DNA from: Candidatus Tidjanibacter faecipullorum
GTDB lineage: Bacteria > Bacteroidota > Bacteroidia > Bacteroidales > Rikenellaceae
Direction: 5' to 3'
DNA length: 46,745 nucleotides
NCBI GenBank assembly: GCA_019116245.1
Contig: DXCC01000021.1
Location: 1-46,745, forward strand
Shown here: piece after piece, positions 1-8,364 of the stretch
Layout: each line of letters opens with the position of its first letter
Numbering within the stretch: the first letter of the stretch is position 1
The notes under the pieces: model-generated
Told to the model about the DNA's origin: nothing
The model's database searches: none
The model's input: only the letters and a program-made list of their open reading frames with translations
Position numbers and translations under genes: made by a program

Positions 1-1035
1 GTGATAGCCTTCTACGGTATTTGTAGTATATATTATCCTTCTGATATGCTGTGAGTACTGGAAGTAGGCGGTCAGGCGGTCCCAGTTGTCACGCCAGCTC
101 TTGATGACAATCGGATAGTCCTCGCCCCACTTGATTTCAAGGTCGTCAAGTGCCTTTTCTGCGGCATCTTTGTTGACCGCCTGATATACGAGCTTCAGAT
201 CACGCATGAACTCTTTCTGGTTCTTGCTGGCAACATACTTTACAGAGTTGCGTATCTGGTGTACGATGCAGAGCTGGACCGTAGTTTGAGGAAAGACACT
301 TGCTATCGCATCGGGGAAGCCCTTGAGCCCGTCAACACAGGCAATGAGGATATCCTGGACACCTCTGTTCTGGAGATCCGTAAGGACGCCGAGCCAGAAG
401 TTGGCTCCCTCGCTCTTGGATATGTACATGCCAAGAAGCTCTTTCCTTCCCTCGCATGTAAGGGCCAGTACATTATAGATGGCTCGTGTCACTGGACGGT
501 TCTTCTCGTCCATTACCTTGTAATGAACCGCATCAAGCCACACGATGGGATACACCCGGTCCAGAGGCCGGTTTTTCCAGCTCTGTATCTCAGGAAGGAC
601 ACGGTCCGTTATGCTGCTTATGGTCTCTGCCGATATGCGGCTGCCGAACTGCTCCTCAAGGATGTCGCTTATCTCTCTTGTGCTGTTGCCGATGGCGTAC
701 AGGCCTATGATACGGTCCGCAAGGGAGTCCGCAAGGATCTTCTCGCGTTTGCGCACAACCTGGGGATCGAAAGTACCGTCACGGTCGCGCGGTGTGTTTA
801 TGGTTATTTCTCCCATTGATGTCTGTACCTGCTTGCTCATATGCCCGTTGCGGCGGTTGCCCATCTCGCGTTCGACTCCGTCAAGATGACTGTCCAGTTC
901 TCCTTCCAGGGCGCTGTTCAGCAGATTCTCCAACAAAGGCGCCAATACACCGTCCTTGCCTGATAGCGACACTCCTGCCTTCAACTTTTCGATGGCTTGT
1001 GCCTTGAATTCCTCAAAATCAAATGAATTGCTCAT
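1..1035 (-). CDS. IS256-family transposase, 3' end outside the window
   Basis: The frame is open from an ATG at 1033-1035 to the left edge, giving 345 codons without a stop. The protein has the IS256/MULE layout: an N-terminal DNA-binding half (about residues 1-150), the first catalytic Asp in VWLDAVHYKV (near 165), the second in ACVDGLKGFP (near 230), and the catalytic Glu in TTNTVEGYH at the edge (residue 342). The family is usually about 400 residues, so only the last 50-60 residues are missing and the DDE triad is intact. It catalyses copying or excision of its own insertion sequence. The element's right end lies near 1080-1100, upstream of this start; its left end is not in the window. 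Confidence 0.95.
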   Translation of the reverse strand, partial: MSNSFDFEEFKAQAIEKLKAGVSLSGKDGVLAPLLENLLNSALEGELDSHLDGVEREMGNRRNGHMSKQVQTSMGEITINTPRDRDGTFDPQVVRKREKILADSLADRIIGLYAIGNSTREISDILEEQFGSRISAETISSITDRVLPEIQSWKNRPLDRVYPIVWLDAVHYKVMDEKNRPVTRAIYNVLALTCEGRKELLGMYISKSEGANFWLGVLTDLQNRGVQDILIACVDGLKGFPDAIASVFPQTTVQLCIVHQIRNSVKYVASKNQKEFMRDLKLVYQAVNKDAAEKALDDLEIKWGEDYPIVIKSWRDNWDRLTAYFQYSQHIRRIIYTTNTVEGYH

Positions 1036-1039
1036 AATC

Positions 1040-1091
1040 AAAGTGTGTCTGTAAAGTTAATAATTTCTTTTCCCTTTACTTGACACACTTT
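1040..1091. repeat. Inverted repeat at the inner end of the IS256 element
   Basis: AAAGTGTGTC (1040-1049) and GACACACTTT (1082-1091) are a perfect 10-bp inverted pair between the transposase start and the neighbouring gene. The outer copy probably belongs to the IS terminal repeat. The exact IS boundary cannot be fixed without the other end, which is off the window. Confidence 0.6.
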
Positions 1092-1519
1092 AGTTTACAG
1101 TCTCTACCTGCCATCTGTTCTTTTGAAAAATTACACTCGAATGAAAGTGAAGCTGCGGTCGCCATTGGATCCGCATCATACGCAAATGCCGGGCTATTTA
1201 TTTCAGATGTGTCATACATCCTTTTCAGTTCCATGCAATCATCCAATGAGAATGATTCGGTAGCGAACTTTTCTCGCACACAATCCTGATAATCATGCAG
1301 AATACCTCGGACTATATGGATAATCATCTCATGGCAATTCCAGCAGACCACATTGTCACAGTCTATATACCGGTGACTGTTGATGAAGTCGTCCGCGAAG
1401 CGGCGATAAAGTTTGCCGCTGTCAACGACATCCCGGAGATAGGCTTCTCTCGCTGAAGCGAGCAATGCAAAAAGTCCATTCCACACATCCTGCTCGGCAG
1501 TAATGTGCCGATGATGCAA
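1076..1519 (-). pseudogene. Hypothetical protein, 3' end cut by the IS insertion
   Basis: A 147-codon frame that I do not recognise. It has a Cys/His-containing stretch (residues 54-82, with CDNVVCWNCH) but no clear domain. Its last five or so codons (LKCVK) run into the apparent IS256 end, so the natural C-terminus has probably been lost. The start is uncertain: position 1519 is a TTG, and the frame stays open upstream to an in-frame TGA with no ATG. An ATG at about 1561, in another frame, reads MNRSENCILSFW and could be the original start joined by a one-base shift in a T-run near 1530. I therefore treat it as a damaged remnant. It is AT-rich like the cassette that follows. Confidence 0.5.
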
Positions 1520-1715
1520 ATCTCTTCCAAAAAGAGAGAATACAGTTTTCTGACCTATTCATTTTGAAATTGATTAAATGTTTATACTATTGTGATTGTT
1601 TCCTTTTCAGATTTTCTGACAATTATAATGCTGACTTCATACAGTAAGCCAATGCCACCGCACATTCAAATACAGAAGTGATGGTAACGAAGTTTGCAAT
1701 TTAACACATCTTTAT

Positions 1716-3446
1716 CTACAGTTTCCACCCCGAAATACTTTCCTGTATATTCCACAAATGGGCATAAAGCCCTTCCTTTCGGATAAGCTCATCGTGCGTG
1801 CCCTCTTCCTTTATCCGGCCGTCCTCCAGGACGATGATGCGGTCGGCATCTTTTATGGTCTTGAGCCTGTGAGCTATGGCAATGACGGTGCGTCCTTTAA
1901 TCAAAGAGTCGATGGCTTTCTGCACCTCCACTTCATTTTCTGGGTCGAGCGAAGCGGTAGCTTCGTCCAGCAGGATGACTTGTGCGTCTTTCAGCATGGC
2001 ACGGGCAATGGATATGCGCTGCTTCTCGCCTCCAGATAAAGTACAGCCACCTTCGCCAACCATCGTGTCGTAGCCTTGCGGCAAGCGCATGATGAAGTCG
2101 TGGCAACAGGCTTTCTTGGCGGCGGCAATGATTTCCTCGTCCGTTGCATCCGTCTTGCCGAAACGGATGTTGTTGCGTATCGTGTCTTGAAACAGATAGA
2201 CATCTTGGAACACCATAGAGATGTGGCTCATCAGACTTTCGGGGGCTATTTCGTCCATCGGCACGCCGCCAAAGGAGATGCGTCCCTGCTGTGGGTCGTA
2301 GAAACGGGCGCAAAGTTTCATCACCGTGCTTTTTCCACTACCCGAAGGACCTACAAGAGCCGTCAAGGAGTTTTTGGGGAGCGTGACGGTTATATCATGC
2401 AGCACTTCCTTGTCCTGATAGGCAAACGATACGTGCTCAAACCGGATGTCGCCTGCCGCCGGAGATTGCCGTTCTCCTTTCATTTCCGGCTCGTTCATCA
2501 AGGTAAGGATACGTCCTCCTGCAATGGAAAAGTATCGGAACTCTGTGAAATTGGTCAGGGCAGAAGTCAATGGGTCGAACACACGGGAACCGACCACGAG
2601 AAACAGCACAAATACGAGGATGGAAAGTTCCCCTCCCAACAGCAGATATGTTCCGCACAGCACCATCATCGTCAGCCCTGCACGTACCAACGTGATGCTC
2701 AACAGGACGAACGGCCCTAACAAGGCTTCCTGACGGATGCAGGCACGGCGAAGTTCGGCAAAGGCATCGCGCAGCCGGACGAAACGGTCGCCCAGCAGAT
2801 TGTAGGCTTTCATCACCCGGATACCCTGCAAATATTCCTCCAATCGGTTTCCTGCATTTATCTTCGCTTGGATTTGCCTGCCGCTCAGCTTCCGCTGCGC
2901 CTTTGTACTTGCCCATAGGACGAGCAAGGCAAGCGGCAAGGCGGCAAACATACTGACCGCCATTCTCCAATCTATCCATATCAATGAAGCAAAAGCCAGC
3001 ACGGGCATTACCACTGCACCCATCAATTGGGGCAGATGGTGAGAGATTCCCGTTTCTGCCATCATGAAATCCGTAATCAGCATGGAAGACAAGTCGCCGG
3101 GGTCGCGCCTTGAAAGGAAGCCTAATGAAAGTTTCCGCAGGTGTTCCGCCAGCGACAAGCGTCCCGAAGCACTCATTTCGTAGGCTCCACGGAAATTGGC
3201 ACGGTAAGATGCCCGTTCCGCCAAAGCCATGACTAGCATATAAATGGCCATAACGCCGAATATCCACCAAAGACGGGTCGTGTCGAGCGGCTGTCCGCTT
3301 CCGTCAAACGCATTGAAAATGACGCGTATCGCCTCTATGGAAAGGCAAAACGGCACGATATTCACCAAATTGGCAAGCATGGTGTATCCCACGGGCTTGT
3401 AAAGTCGTTCGGTATGTCCTATTGTAATGTTTTTGATTGCATTCAT
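1716..3446 (-). CDS. ABC exporter, fused membrane and ATPase domains (second half-transporter)
   Basis: A 576-residue half-transporter. About residues 1-310 hold the six-helix type IV ABC membrane domain. The nucleotide-binding domain (about 330-560) has Walker A GPSGSGKST, signature LSGGEKQRISIARA, and Walker B/D-loop VILLDEATASLDPENE, so ATP hydrolysis should be intact. It is the last gene of a minus-strand operon and follows a methyltransferase by 13 bp. With the 600-residue transporter at 4088-5890 it probably forms a heterodimer. The DPENE D-loop and the paired organisation resemble the YbtP/YbtQ and IrtA/IrtB group of exporter-fold proteins, some of which import siderophores, so transport direction and substrate are unknown. 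Confidence 0.93.
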   Translation of the reverse strand: MNAIKNITIGHTERLYKPVGYTMLANLVNIVPFCLSIEAIRVIFNAFDGSGQPLDTTRLWWIFGVMAIYMLVMALAERASYRANFRGAYEMSASGRLSLAEHLRKLSLGFLSRRDPGDLSSMLITDFMMAETGISHHLPQLMGAVVMPVLAFASLIWIDWRMAVSMFAALPLALLVLWASTKAQRKLSGRQIQAKINAGNRLEEYLQGIRVMKAYNLLGDRFVRLRDAFAELRRACIRQEALLGPFVLLSITLVRAGLTMMVLCGTYLLLGGELSILVFVLFLVVGSRVFDPLTSALTNFTEFRYFSIAGGRILTLMNEPEMKGERQSPAAGDIRFEHVSFAYQDKEVLHDITVTLPKNSLTALVGPSGSGKSTVMKLCARFYDPQQGRISFGGVPMDEIAPESLMSHISMVFQDVYLFQDTIRNNIRFGKTDATDEEIIAAAKKACCHDFIMRLPQGYDTMVGEGGCTLSGGEKQRISIARAMLKDAQVILLDEATASLDPENEVEVQKAIDSLIKGRTVIAIAHRLKTIKDADRIIVLEDGRIKEEGTHDELIRKEGLYAHLWNIQESISGWKL

Positions 3447-3459
3447 ATTCTAAATTCTT

Positions 3460-4080
3460 TCATTTATGTGCTATAATATGTATTTCTTCTTTTTTACGGA
3501 TTGTTCTGATAGATGAGAATCCGGCTTCATACAACCGTTCTTCCAATTCTGCCGGAGAATAAACCACCATTCCGTCTATCCGTTCCGTCCACATTTTTCC
3601 AAGTTCGGGATCACTCGCTTCCAAACTGATAAGAAAACAGCCTCCTTTTCGGAGCACACGCGTCACCTCAGACAATGCCTTGTTTACAGGCGACCAGAAA
3701 TAGACCGTTTCAAAAGCTGTGACAGCATCAAACGCTTCCTCTTTATAGGGCAAGGAACAGACATCCCCTTGTTGTATGAAGCATCTTTTATCCAAGTCTT
3801 TTGTATTGTACTTTTGGGCGAATGAGACACTTTCTTCTGACAGGTCTATGCCGTAGATGTTTCCCTTTGGGCATAAATTCAATAGACGTTTCAAATTCGC
3901 ACCGCCGCCGCAGCCTATATCAAGCACATTCCATTCCGGCTGCCATTCCACTTGCTTCATGCCACGATTGGCTAAAGATGCATGAAAACGATTCATCCCT
4001 CGCAAAATCATCCGTCCCCAGAATCCTTGCGGACAGCTTGTGTTTTGTAAGACCTTGTTTAAGAAATTCTTTTTTCTCAT
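3460..4080 (-). CDS. Class I SAM-dependent methyltransferase
   Basis: A 206-residue Methyltransf_11-type enzyme. The SAM-binding motif I is VLDIGCGGGANL (about 52-63), the acidic residue of motif II is in YGIDLS, and QGDVCSLPY with FDAVTAFETVYFW gives motifs III-IV. The basic N-terminus is typical of small-molecule methyltransferases such as those of the UbiE/menaquinone group, but the substrate cannot be read from sequence. It lies between the two ABC half-transporters with 7 and 13 bp gaps, so it is co-transcribed with them. It may modify the transported compound or a cofactor for it; this is inference. Confidence 0.9.
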   Translation of the reverse strand: MRKKNFLNKVLQNTSCPQGFWGRMILRGMNRFHASLANRGMKQVEWQPEWNVLDIGCGGGANLKRLLNLCPKGNIYGIDLSEESVSFAQKYNTKDLDKRCFIQQGDVCSLPYKEEAFDAVTAFETVYFWSPVNKALSEVTRVLRKGGCFLISLEASDPELGKMWTERIDGMVVYSPAELEERLYEAGFSSIRTIRKKEEIHIIAHK

Positions 4081-4087
4081 ATTGCTT

Positions 4088-5890
4088 TTAGTTTTTGTTC
4101 AACGTCCAATGGTATGCACTCGTATAGGCATCCCACATATTTTTATATATGCCTTCGGTCACGGACAGTTGTTCATGCTTTCCGCACTGCACGATGCACC
4201 CTTCTTTCAAAACGACAATCTGATGAGCGGAAATGACGGACGAAAGGCGATGAGCAATCACGATGACCGTCTTGTCCTTTATCAGTGACTGTAAAGCCAT
4301 CTGCATTTTATGCTCGTTTTCAGGGTCGGCGAAAGCTGTCGCTTCGTCCAGTACCAGTATCGGTGCATTCTTCAATATGGCACGGGCCACACATATCCGT
4401 TGGGCTTCGCCGCCGGACAAGAACACACCTTTGTCGCCTATCCGTGTTTCATAACCTTGCGGCAGACGCTCTATGAAGTCGTGGCATTGGGCAGCTTTCG
4501 CGGCAGCTATCACCTTTTCTTTCGTGGCATCAGGAGAGCCGACGGCAATGTTCTCATACAGCGTGTCGTAGAAAAGGAAAGTGTCTTGAAATACGAATGA
4601 AACCATGTCCATGAGCTTTGTTGTAGCTATCTGACGTATATCCACACCACCTATGCAGATTTCCCCTCGCTCCACATCCCAGAACCGGGGTATCAGGTTG
4701 GCAACCGTTGATTTGCCGCTTCCCGACGGGCCGACAAGGGCGGTTATTTTTCCCTGCGGAGCTATGAAACAGACATCACGCAGGGCTTCCGTCCGTGTTC
4801 CCTGTTCCGTGTTTTCGTAGGAAAATGACACATGACGGAACTCCACATCGTAAGCGGTCGGCACTTGCGGATGTTCCGGCTCCGGCACAGGCGTCTTTCC
4901 CAATATGCGGTCAATACGGTTTACCCCTTCGTTGATGTCGCGTGTGTTGCCTCCTAAAAAGGTCAGTTTGTAAACGGGCGAAGCCATGCCCGGCCCCATG
5001 ATGATAAAGAATAGCCACACCACAGCCAATGAGAGCGATTGCGGACTGGCTTGCAACAGCAGGATGCCCATCGGGAGTATGAATGTCACCATCGAATTGA
5101 GCAAGACGGTAAACGCTATCATCCCGTTCTGATAGGTGTCGCAACATTTCAAGGCGAATGTCTTGTATGCCTGAATCTCGGCATTGAACTGGCGGAACGA
5201 GCGGACACTTTGCCCGAAAATCTTGACCACGGGCATTCCACGCACATATTGCACAGCGGATGCGCTCATTTTTTCCTGTGCATCGTAATAGATGGACATG
5301 AACTCCCTTGCCCGTTTCCCCATGAAGTTGGAGAATTGCAGGAAGAGGCTAATCATTACAACCGCCAGACAGACCACCGTCAGCCACACATCCAAAGAGA
5401 AAAAGATGACCAACATCACCGCCACCGTAGCCACAACATTGACCAAATCCGGGATGGTATGGGCGATGAACCCTTCTATCTTTTCGATGTTCTGATCCAT
5501 CGTTTTCTTGATGGCTCCCGTGGAAGTATTGTTCAAATATCCCACAGGCAATTTGCCGATATGCTCGGACAGGCGGACACGCAACCCATACAGGATGCGG
5601 AAAGCAGCCACATGCGAGGACATCAGGGCTGCATATAGCAATACCAATCCGCCAACAAGCCCCCCGAAGGCTATCCATCCCCAGCGCATCATATACGTTC
5701 CGTCCGAAGCGGCAGGGTTTACGCCATGAGATAACAGCTCTTTCAAGATTTCATAAACAGCCCAATAAGGCACAAGCATACATACCGCACTCCCGGCGGA
5801 CAACAGACCTGCTAATATGAGCAGACCTTTCCTTTGCCCCGCTATCTCGAACAGTCGGGACAAACCTTCTTTCTTTTTTGACTTCTCCAT
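4088..5890 (-). CDS. ABC exporter, fused membrane and ATPase domains (first half-transporter)
   Basis: A 600-residue half-transporter with a membrane domain (about 20-320) and ATPase domain (about 345-590). Walker A is GPSGSGKST, signature LSGGEAQRICVARA, and Walker B/D-loop ILVLDEATAFADPENE. The D-loop has FADPENE where the partner has SLDPENE, the sort of asymmetry seen between subunits of heterodimers. The chosen start is the ATG at 5890 (MEKSKKKEG); a TTG 12 codons upstream would overlap the previous gene. It follows the LCM-type methyltransferase by 10 bp. The predicted role is transport of a small molecule across the inner membrane together with the 1716-3446 product. Confidence 0.92.
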   Translation of the reverse strand: MEKSKKKEGLSRLFEIAGQRKGLLILAGLLSAGSAVCMLVPYWAVYEILKELLSHGVNPAASDGTYMMRWGWIAFGGLVGGLVLLYAALMSSHVAAFRILYGLRVRLSEHIGKLPVGYLNNTSTGAIKKTMDQNIEKIEGFIAHTIPDLVNVVATVAVMLVIFFSLDVWLTVVCLAVVMISLFLQFSNFMGKRAREFMSIYYDAQEKMSASAVQYVRGMPVVKIFGQSVRSFRQFNAEIQAYKTFALKCCDTYQNGMIAFTVLLNSMVTFILPMGILLLQASPQSLSLAVVWLFFIIMGPGMASPVYKLTFLGGNTRDINEGVNRIDRILGKTPVPEPEHPQVPTAYDVEFRHVSFSYENTEQGTRTEALRDVCFIAPQGKITALVGPSGSGKSTVANLIPRFWDVERGEICIGGVDIRQIATTKLMDMVSFVFQDTFLFYDTLYENIAVGSPDATKEKVIAAAKAAQCHDFIERLPQGYETRIGDKGVFLSGGEAQRICVARAILKNAPILVLDEATAFADPENEHKMQMALQSLIKDKTVIVIAHRLSSVISAHQIVVLKEGCIVQCGKHEQLSVTEGIYKNMWDAYTSAYHWTLNKN

Positions 5891-5900
5891 TGTTATTACA

Positions 5901-6716
5901 TTATTTTGAAATGATTTTATACCCAAGCAACGAGCTGAACTTATAGCATAACCGCGTCATCCTCCCCAATATCTGCCCGAAGAAGAATCCCCAACGCGGA
6001 CGGAAGAACTTCATGTAGTTGGCTTGCTCGATGAGCCGCAAGGCTGGCTCCCATTGTTCCACTAAATGCCCGTCGCTCAGCCCGGAACGGATTTGAGCTT
6101 CGTGCTTACGGAGGGAATCGGGCTTTACTCCATGCCGGCTCATCATCGTGCCGCAGACATCAAACCACAGTTCGCCTCCCCCGAAACGGCTCGCCACGTG
6201 ATGCAGGAATGTTCTCACTTGTTTCTCGTAAAAATACATCAGCACGCCCTCCACGATGAAGATAAATTCCCCGTCGGGATGCTTCCGGCGCAGGTCGTCC
6301 ATCCAGTCGGTTTCCAGCAAGGACGCCGCGATATAGACATTGCCCGGCTGTTCGGGTATCAATTCCCGGCGCAGGGTGATGACCTCCGGCAAGTCAAGGT
6401 CGTAAAAGACCGCTTTCCCGTCCCCGATACGCTGGAAACGGGTATCCAACCCACATCCCACATTGACCACAACCGGACGGGAATGCGCTTCAATAAACCG
6501 CCGCACGGCACGGTCGAAATACCATCCGCGCACCACGCATCCCACTTCGCTCAGTTTTGCCCCGTCGAATTGGGAATAATCGTATTCCAGACTGTCCGCC
6601 AGCCGTTCCGCAGCCTTGTCATACAGGATGGGATTGTCCCGGCGGCTTTCTTTGGCTCTCATGTATAGCGGAATAAGCAGTGTTTCCGCCACAATGCTCT
6701 TAAACTCGTGTTTCAT
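5901..6716 (-). CDS. LCM/TcmP-type SAM-dependent O-methyltransferase
   Basis: A 271-residue protein of the leucine carboxyl methyltransferase-like family (PF04072). The family motif VVVNVGCGLDTRFQRI lies near residues 86-101, FYDLDLPEVI gives the second SAM contact, and FIVEGVLMYF is the usual downstream motif. Bacterial members, such as TcmP of tetracenomycin synthesis, methylate carboxyl or hydroxyl groups of small molecules. It is the first gene of the four-gene methyltransferase/ABC run. A motif shared with the TetR gene sits just upstream of its ATG (6732-6740), suggesting TetR control. The particular substrate is unknown. Confidence 0.9.
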   Translation of the reverse strand: MKHEFKSIVAETLLIPLYMRAKESRRDNPILYDKAAERLADSLEYDYSQFDGAKLSEVGCVVRGWYFDRAVRRFIEAHSRPVVVNVGCGLDTRFQRIGDGKAVFYDLDLPEVITLRRELIPEQPGNVYIAASLLETDWMDDLRRKHPDGEFIFIVEGVLMYFYEKQVRTFLHHVASRFGGGELWFDVCGTMMSRHGVKPDSLRKHEAQIRSGLSDGHLVEQWEPALRLIEQANYMKFFRPRWGFFFGQILGRMTRLCYKFSSLLGYKIISK

Positions 6717-6731
6717 CTTTATTCTATTTTA

Positions 6732-6749
6732 ATAGTGAACGATATTCAG
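6732..6749. promoter_or_regulatory. Candidate TetR operator upstream of the methyltransferase/ABC operon
   Basis: ATAGTGAAC (6732-6740) lies 15 bp before the methyltransferase start and recurs at 7460-7468, 2 bp before the TetR start. After the shared nine bases both copies continue with a similar RATRT pattern. Here it extends into TGAAcgataTTCA, a short palindrome. Two copies of one motif in front of the regulator and of its neighbouring operon is the expected picture for an autoregulated TetR repressor. Confidence 0.55.
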
Positions 6750-6759
6750 ATTTGTTCAT

Positions 6760-6794
6760 AAAAAAAGGAGGAAACCTCCGTGAAGATTTCCTCC
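6760..6794 (-). terminator. Intrinsic terminator after the TetR gene
   Basis: On the minus strand the stem GGAGGAAA (6794-6787) pairs with TTTCCTCC (6774-6767) and is followed by seven T (6766-6760). It lies between the TetR stop (6846) and the methyltransferase start (6716), so the regulator and the transport operon are probably separate transcripts or partly attenuated. Confidence 0.65.
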
Positions 6795-6845
6795 CTGCCA
6801 GCCGTCCTGACGCGGCTGATTGTCTGTATGTGCGTTGCCTGTATC

Positions 6846-7457
6846 TCATATTTTGATAATAGCCCGCCAACCTTGAATTTCAAACAGTATGTAATCGTGC
6901 AGGATAGCTTCCATCTCCTGCCGGGGTACGGAGTGCATCAGCAGTTCCTCGAACATCGTGAACATCCATACCGTATGCAGGTGGATGATGAAGTCGGACA
7001 CCGCTGTATTGATTTCGGGATGCTTCTGCTGCATGGCCGCGAACCACGCCTTGACCACCTCTGTAGAGCGGTCGGTATAATTCTCGCGGAAGCGTTCCAG
7101 CGAAGAACCTTGCGCACGGAATAACAGGATTCCCATCAGCGCACGGTGCTTGTCAATCAACAAAACATATTCGTCTATGCAGGATTTCAGGTATTTTTCC
7201 GACCGCATCATCATAATATCCTCGCCCCGTATGCCGTGGTGTTCTTGCAGCATGGCTTCCAACGCGCATAAGACAGGACGGACTACCTCACGGAACAGTT
7301 CATCTTTGTTTGTGAAGTAGTTATAGATATTTCCGACGCCAACACTTGACAACTCCGCTATTTCGCGCATGGAAGTCTTGGAATAGCCTTCCCTCTCGAA
7401 TTGTTGTCTGGCAACCGTCAATATCCGACCTCGTATGTCCTCTTTCAGCACTTGCAT
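6846..7457 (-). CDS. TetR/AcrR-family transcriptional regulator
   Basis: A 203-residue protein with a typical N-terminal TetR helix-turn-helix (about 9-55, including FEREGYSKTSMREIAE and VGVGNIYNYFTNKDEL) and an all-helical C-terminal ligand domain without a named subfamily. Such proteins usually repress an adjacent transport or modification operon until a small molecule binds. It lies upstream of, and on the same strand as, the methyltransferase/ABC genes. It probably controls both itself and them, because ATAGTGAAC occurs just before both starts. Its own promoter has TACCTTTG at 7491-7498. Confidence 0.93.
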   Translation of the reverse strand: MQVLKEDIRGRILTVARQQFEREGYSKTSMREIAELSSVGVGNIYNYFTNKDELFREVVRPVLCALEAMLQEHHGIRGEDIMMMRSEKYLKSCIDEYVLLIDKHRALMGILLFRAQGSSLERFRENYTDRSTEVVKAWFAAMQQKHPEINTAVSDFIIHLHTVWMFTMFEELLMHSVPRQEMEAILHDYILFEIQGWRAIIKI

Positions 7458-7459
7458 TT

Positions 7460-7468
7460 ATAGTGAAC
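7460..7468. promoter_or_regulatory. Second copy of the candidate TetR operator
   Basis: ATAGTGAAC is identical to 6732-6740. It lies between the TetR start codon (7457) and its -7 box (7491-7498), downstream of the expected transcription start, where a bound repressor would block elongation. Confidence 0.5.
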
Positions 7469-7490
7469 AATGTCTGTTTTTAATTTTTTG

Positions 7491-7498
7491 CAAAGGTA
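7491..7498 (-). promoter_or_regulatory. Bacteroidetes -7 box of the TetR gene
   Basis: The minus strand reads TACCTTTG, an exact match to TAnnTTTG, 33 bp upstream of the TetR ATG. No convincing -33 TTTG is seen at the usual distance. Confidence 0.6.
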
Positions 7499-7672
7499 CA
7501 AGGCTTGAAATTGTCGGGCAGTACCTAATTATTGGGATTTAATAATACTCGGATAACAAGATATCTATAAGCTATGTAATGGTGCAAATTATTAATATGA
7601 TTTCGTTTTAGACGGGAACTTTGCGGTATCAAATTACAATGAGTATTCAATGTATAATCTGATAATCAGAAA

Positions 7673-7836
7673 AATATAGAATGTTATCCGGTTCAAGCGT
7701 GGAACTGCAATGCTACCACGTCTTAAGTCGGAGGTCGTAGGAAAAACCTTTATTCAGGATTATGGTAATAGCAGCCACGCTACAGCGTGAGAACCACTAT
7801 GCTGTCTCTCTGAATAAGTCTTGAATTTTCTATATT
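7673..7836. other. 164-nt gene-free element of nested inverted repeats
   Basis: Within the 440-bp gap 7458-7897 several inverted pairs nest in order: AATATAGAA (7673-7681) with TTCTATATT (7828-7836), TTCAAG (7692-7697) with CTTGAA (7820-7825), and TTATTCAG (7750-7757) with CTGAATAA (7810-7817). A side hairpin is formed by CGTGG/CCACG (7698-7702/7716-7720) and an apical one by CACGC-TACA-GCGTG (7776-7789). On the 3' side the three outer strands are almost continuous, as in a folded RNA. No coding frame fits. It could be a small RNA, a MITE-like remnant or a recombination site; strand and function are unknown. The rest of the gap shows nothing beyond the TetR promoter. Confidence 0.55.
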
Positions 7837-7897
7837 CCCGACTTCTTAGAGATATGCATAACGCTTCTTCTTTTTTCGTAATGGTTTCCGGTGCGCG

Positions 7898-8326
7898 CTA
7901 CGCCTCAACCTTCACCACCTCGATGCCGACCCGGCCCAGCAGCCGTACGCCGTCGTCGGAGTGGTAGTCATCGCAATAGACCACCCGCTTGATGCCCGCC
8001 TGGATGATGAGCTTCGCACACTCGATGCAGGGGGCAGCGGTGATGTAGAGCGTCGCTCCGTCGCCGTTATTGGTGCTCTTGGCCAGTTTGGTAATGGCAT
8101 TCGCCTCGGCATGCAGCACGTAGGGCTTGGTCTTTCCCATCTCGTCCTCGCAGATGTTCTCGAAACCGGAGGGGGTGCCGTTGTAGCCGTCCGAAATGAT
8201 CATCTTGTCCTTGACGATCAACGCGCCCACCTGCCGGCGGACACAATAGGAATTCTCGGCCCAGATCTTGGCCATGCGGATGTAGCGCATGTCGAGCTGC
8301 CGCTGTTTCTCTTCGTGGTATCCCAT
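7898..8326 (-). CDS. dCMP deaminase
   Basis: A 142-residue zinc-dependent cytidine/deoxycytidylate deaminase. The catalytic His-Ala-Glu is in VLHAEANAI (about 71-79) and the two zinc cysteines in PCIECAKL (about 98-105), the standard HxE...PCxxC site. The N-terminal DMRYIRMAKIWAENSYCVRRQVGA and YNGTPSG segments are typical of dCMP rather than CMP deaminases. It converts dCMP to dUMP for thymidylate synthesis in the cytosol. Full length for the family. It is the first core gene right of the accessory region and marks the change to GC-rich DNA. Confidence 0.95.
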   Translation of the reverse strand: MGYHEEKQRQLDMRYIRMAKIWAENSYCVRRQVGALIVKDKMIISDGYNGTPSGFENICEDEMGKTKPYVLHAEANAITKLAKSTNNGDGATLYITAAPCIECAKLIIQAGIKRVVYCDDYHSDDGVRLLGRVGIEVVKVEA

Positions 8327-8364
8327 AGCGTTTGTGCGATCCGTTCTGCCTGCCGGGAGGGCGG

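Noticed and set aside
7489-7500. GTACCTTTGC on the minus strand, matching the CTnDOT-type attachment core GTAnnTTTGC
   Set aside because: The core overlaps the consensus of Bacteroidetes -7 promoters, and this copy fits the TetR promoter. No second copy flanking an element and no integrase is seen nearby.
7673-7836. Retron-like layout (outer inverted pair with inner hairpins)
   Set aside because: No reverse transcriptase gene is adjacent, so a retron is not supported.
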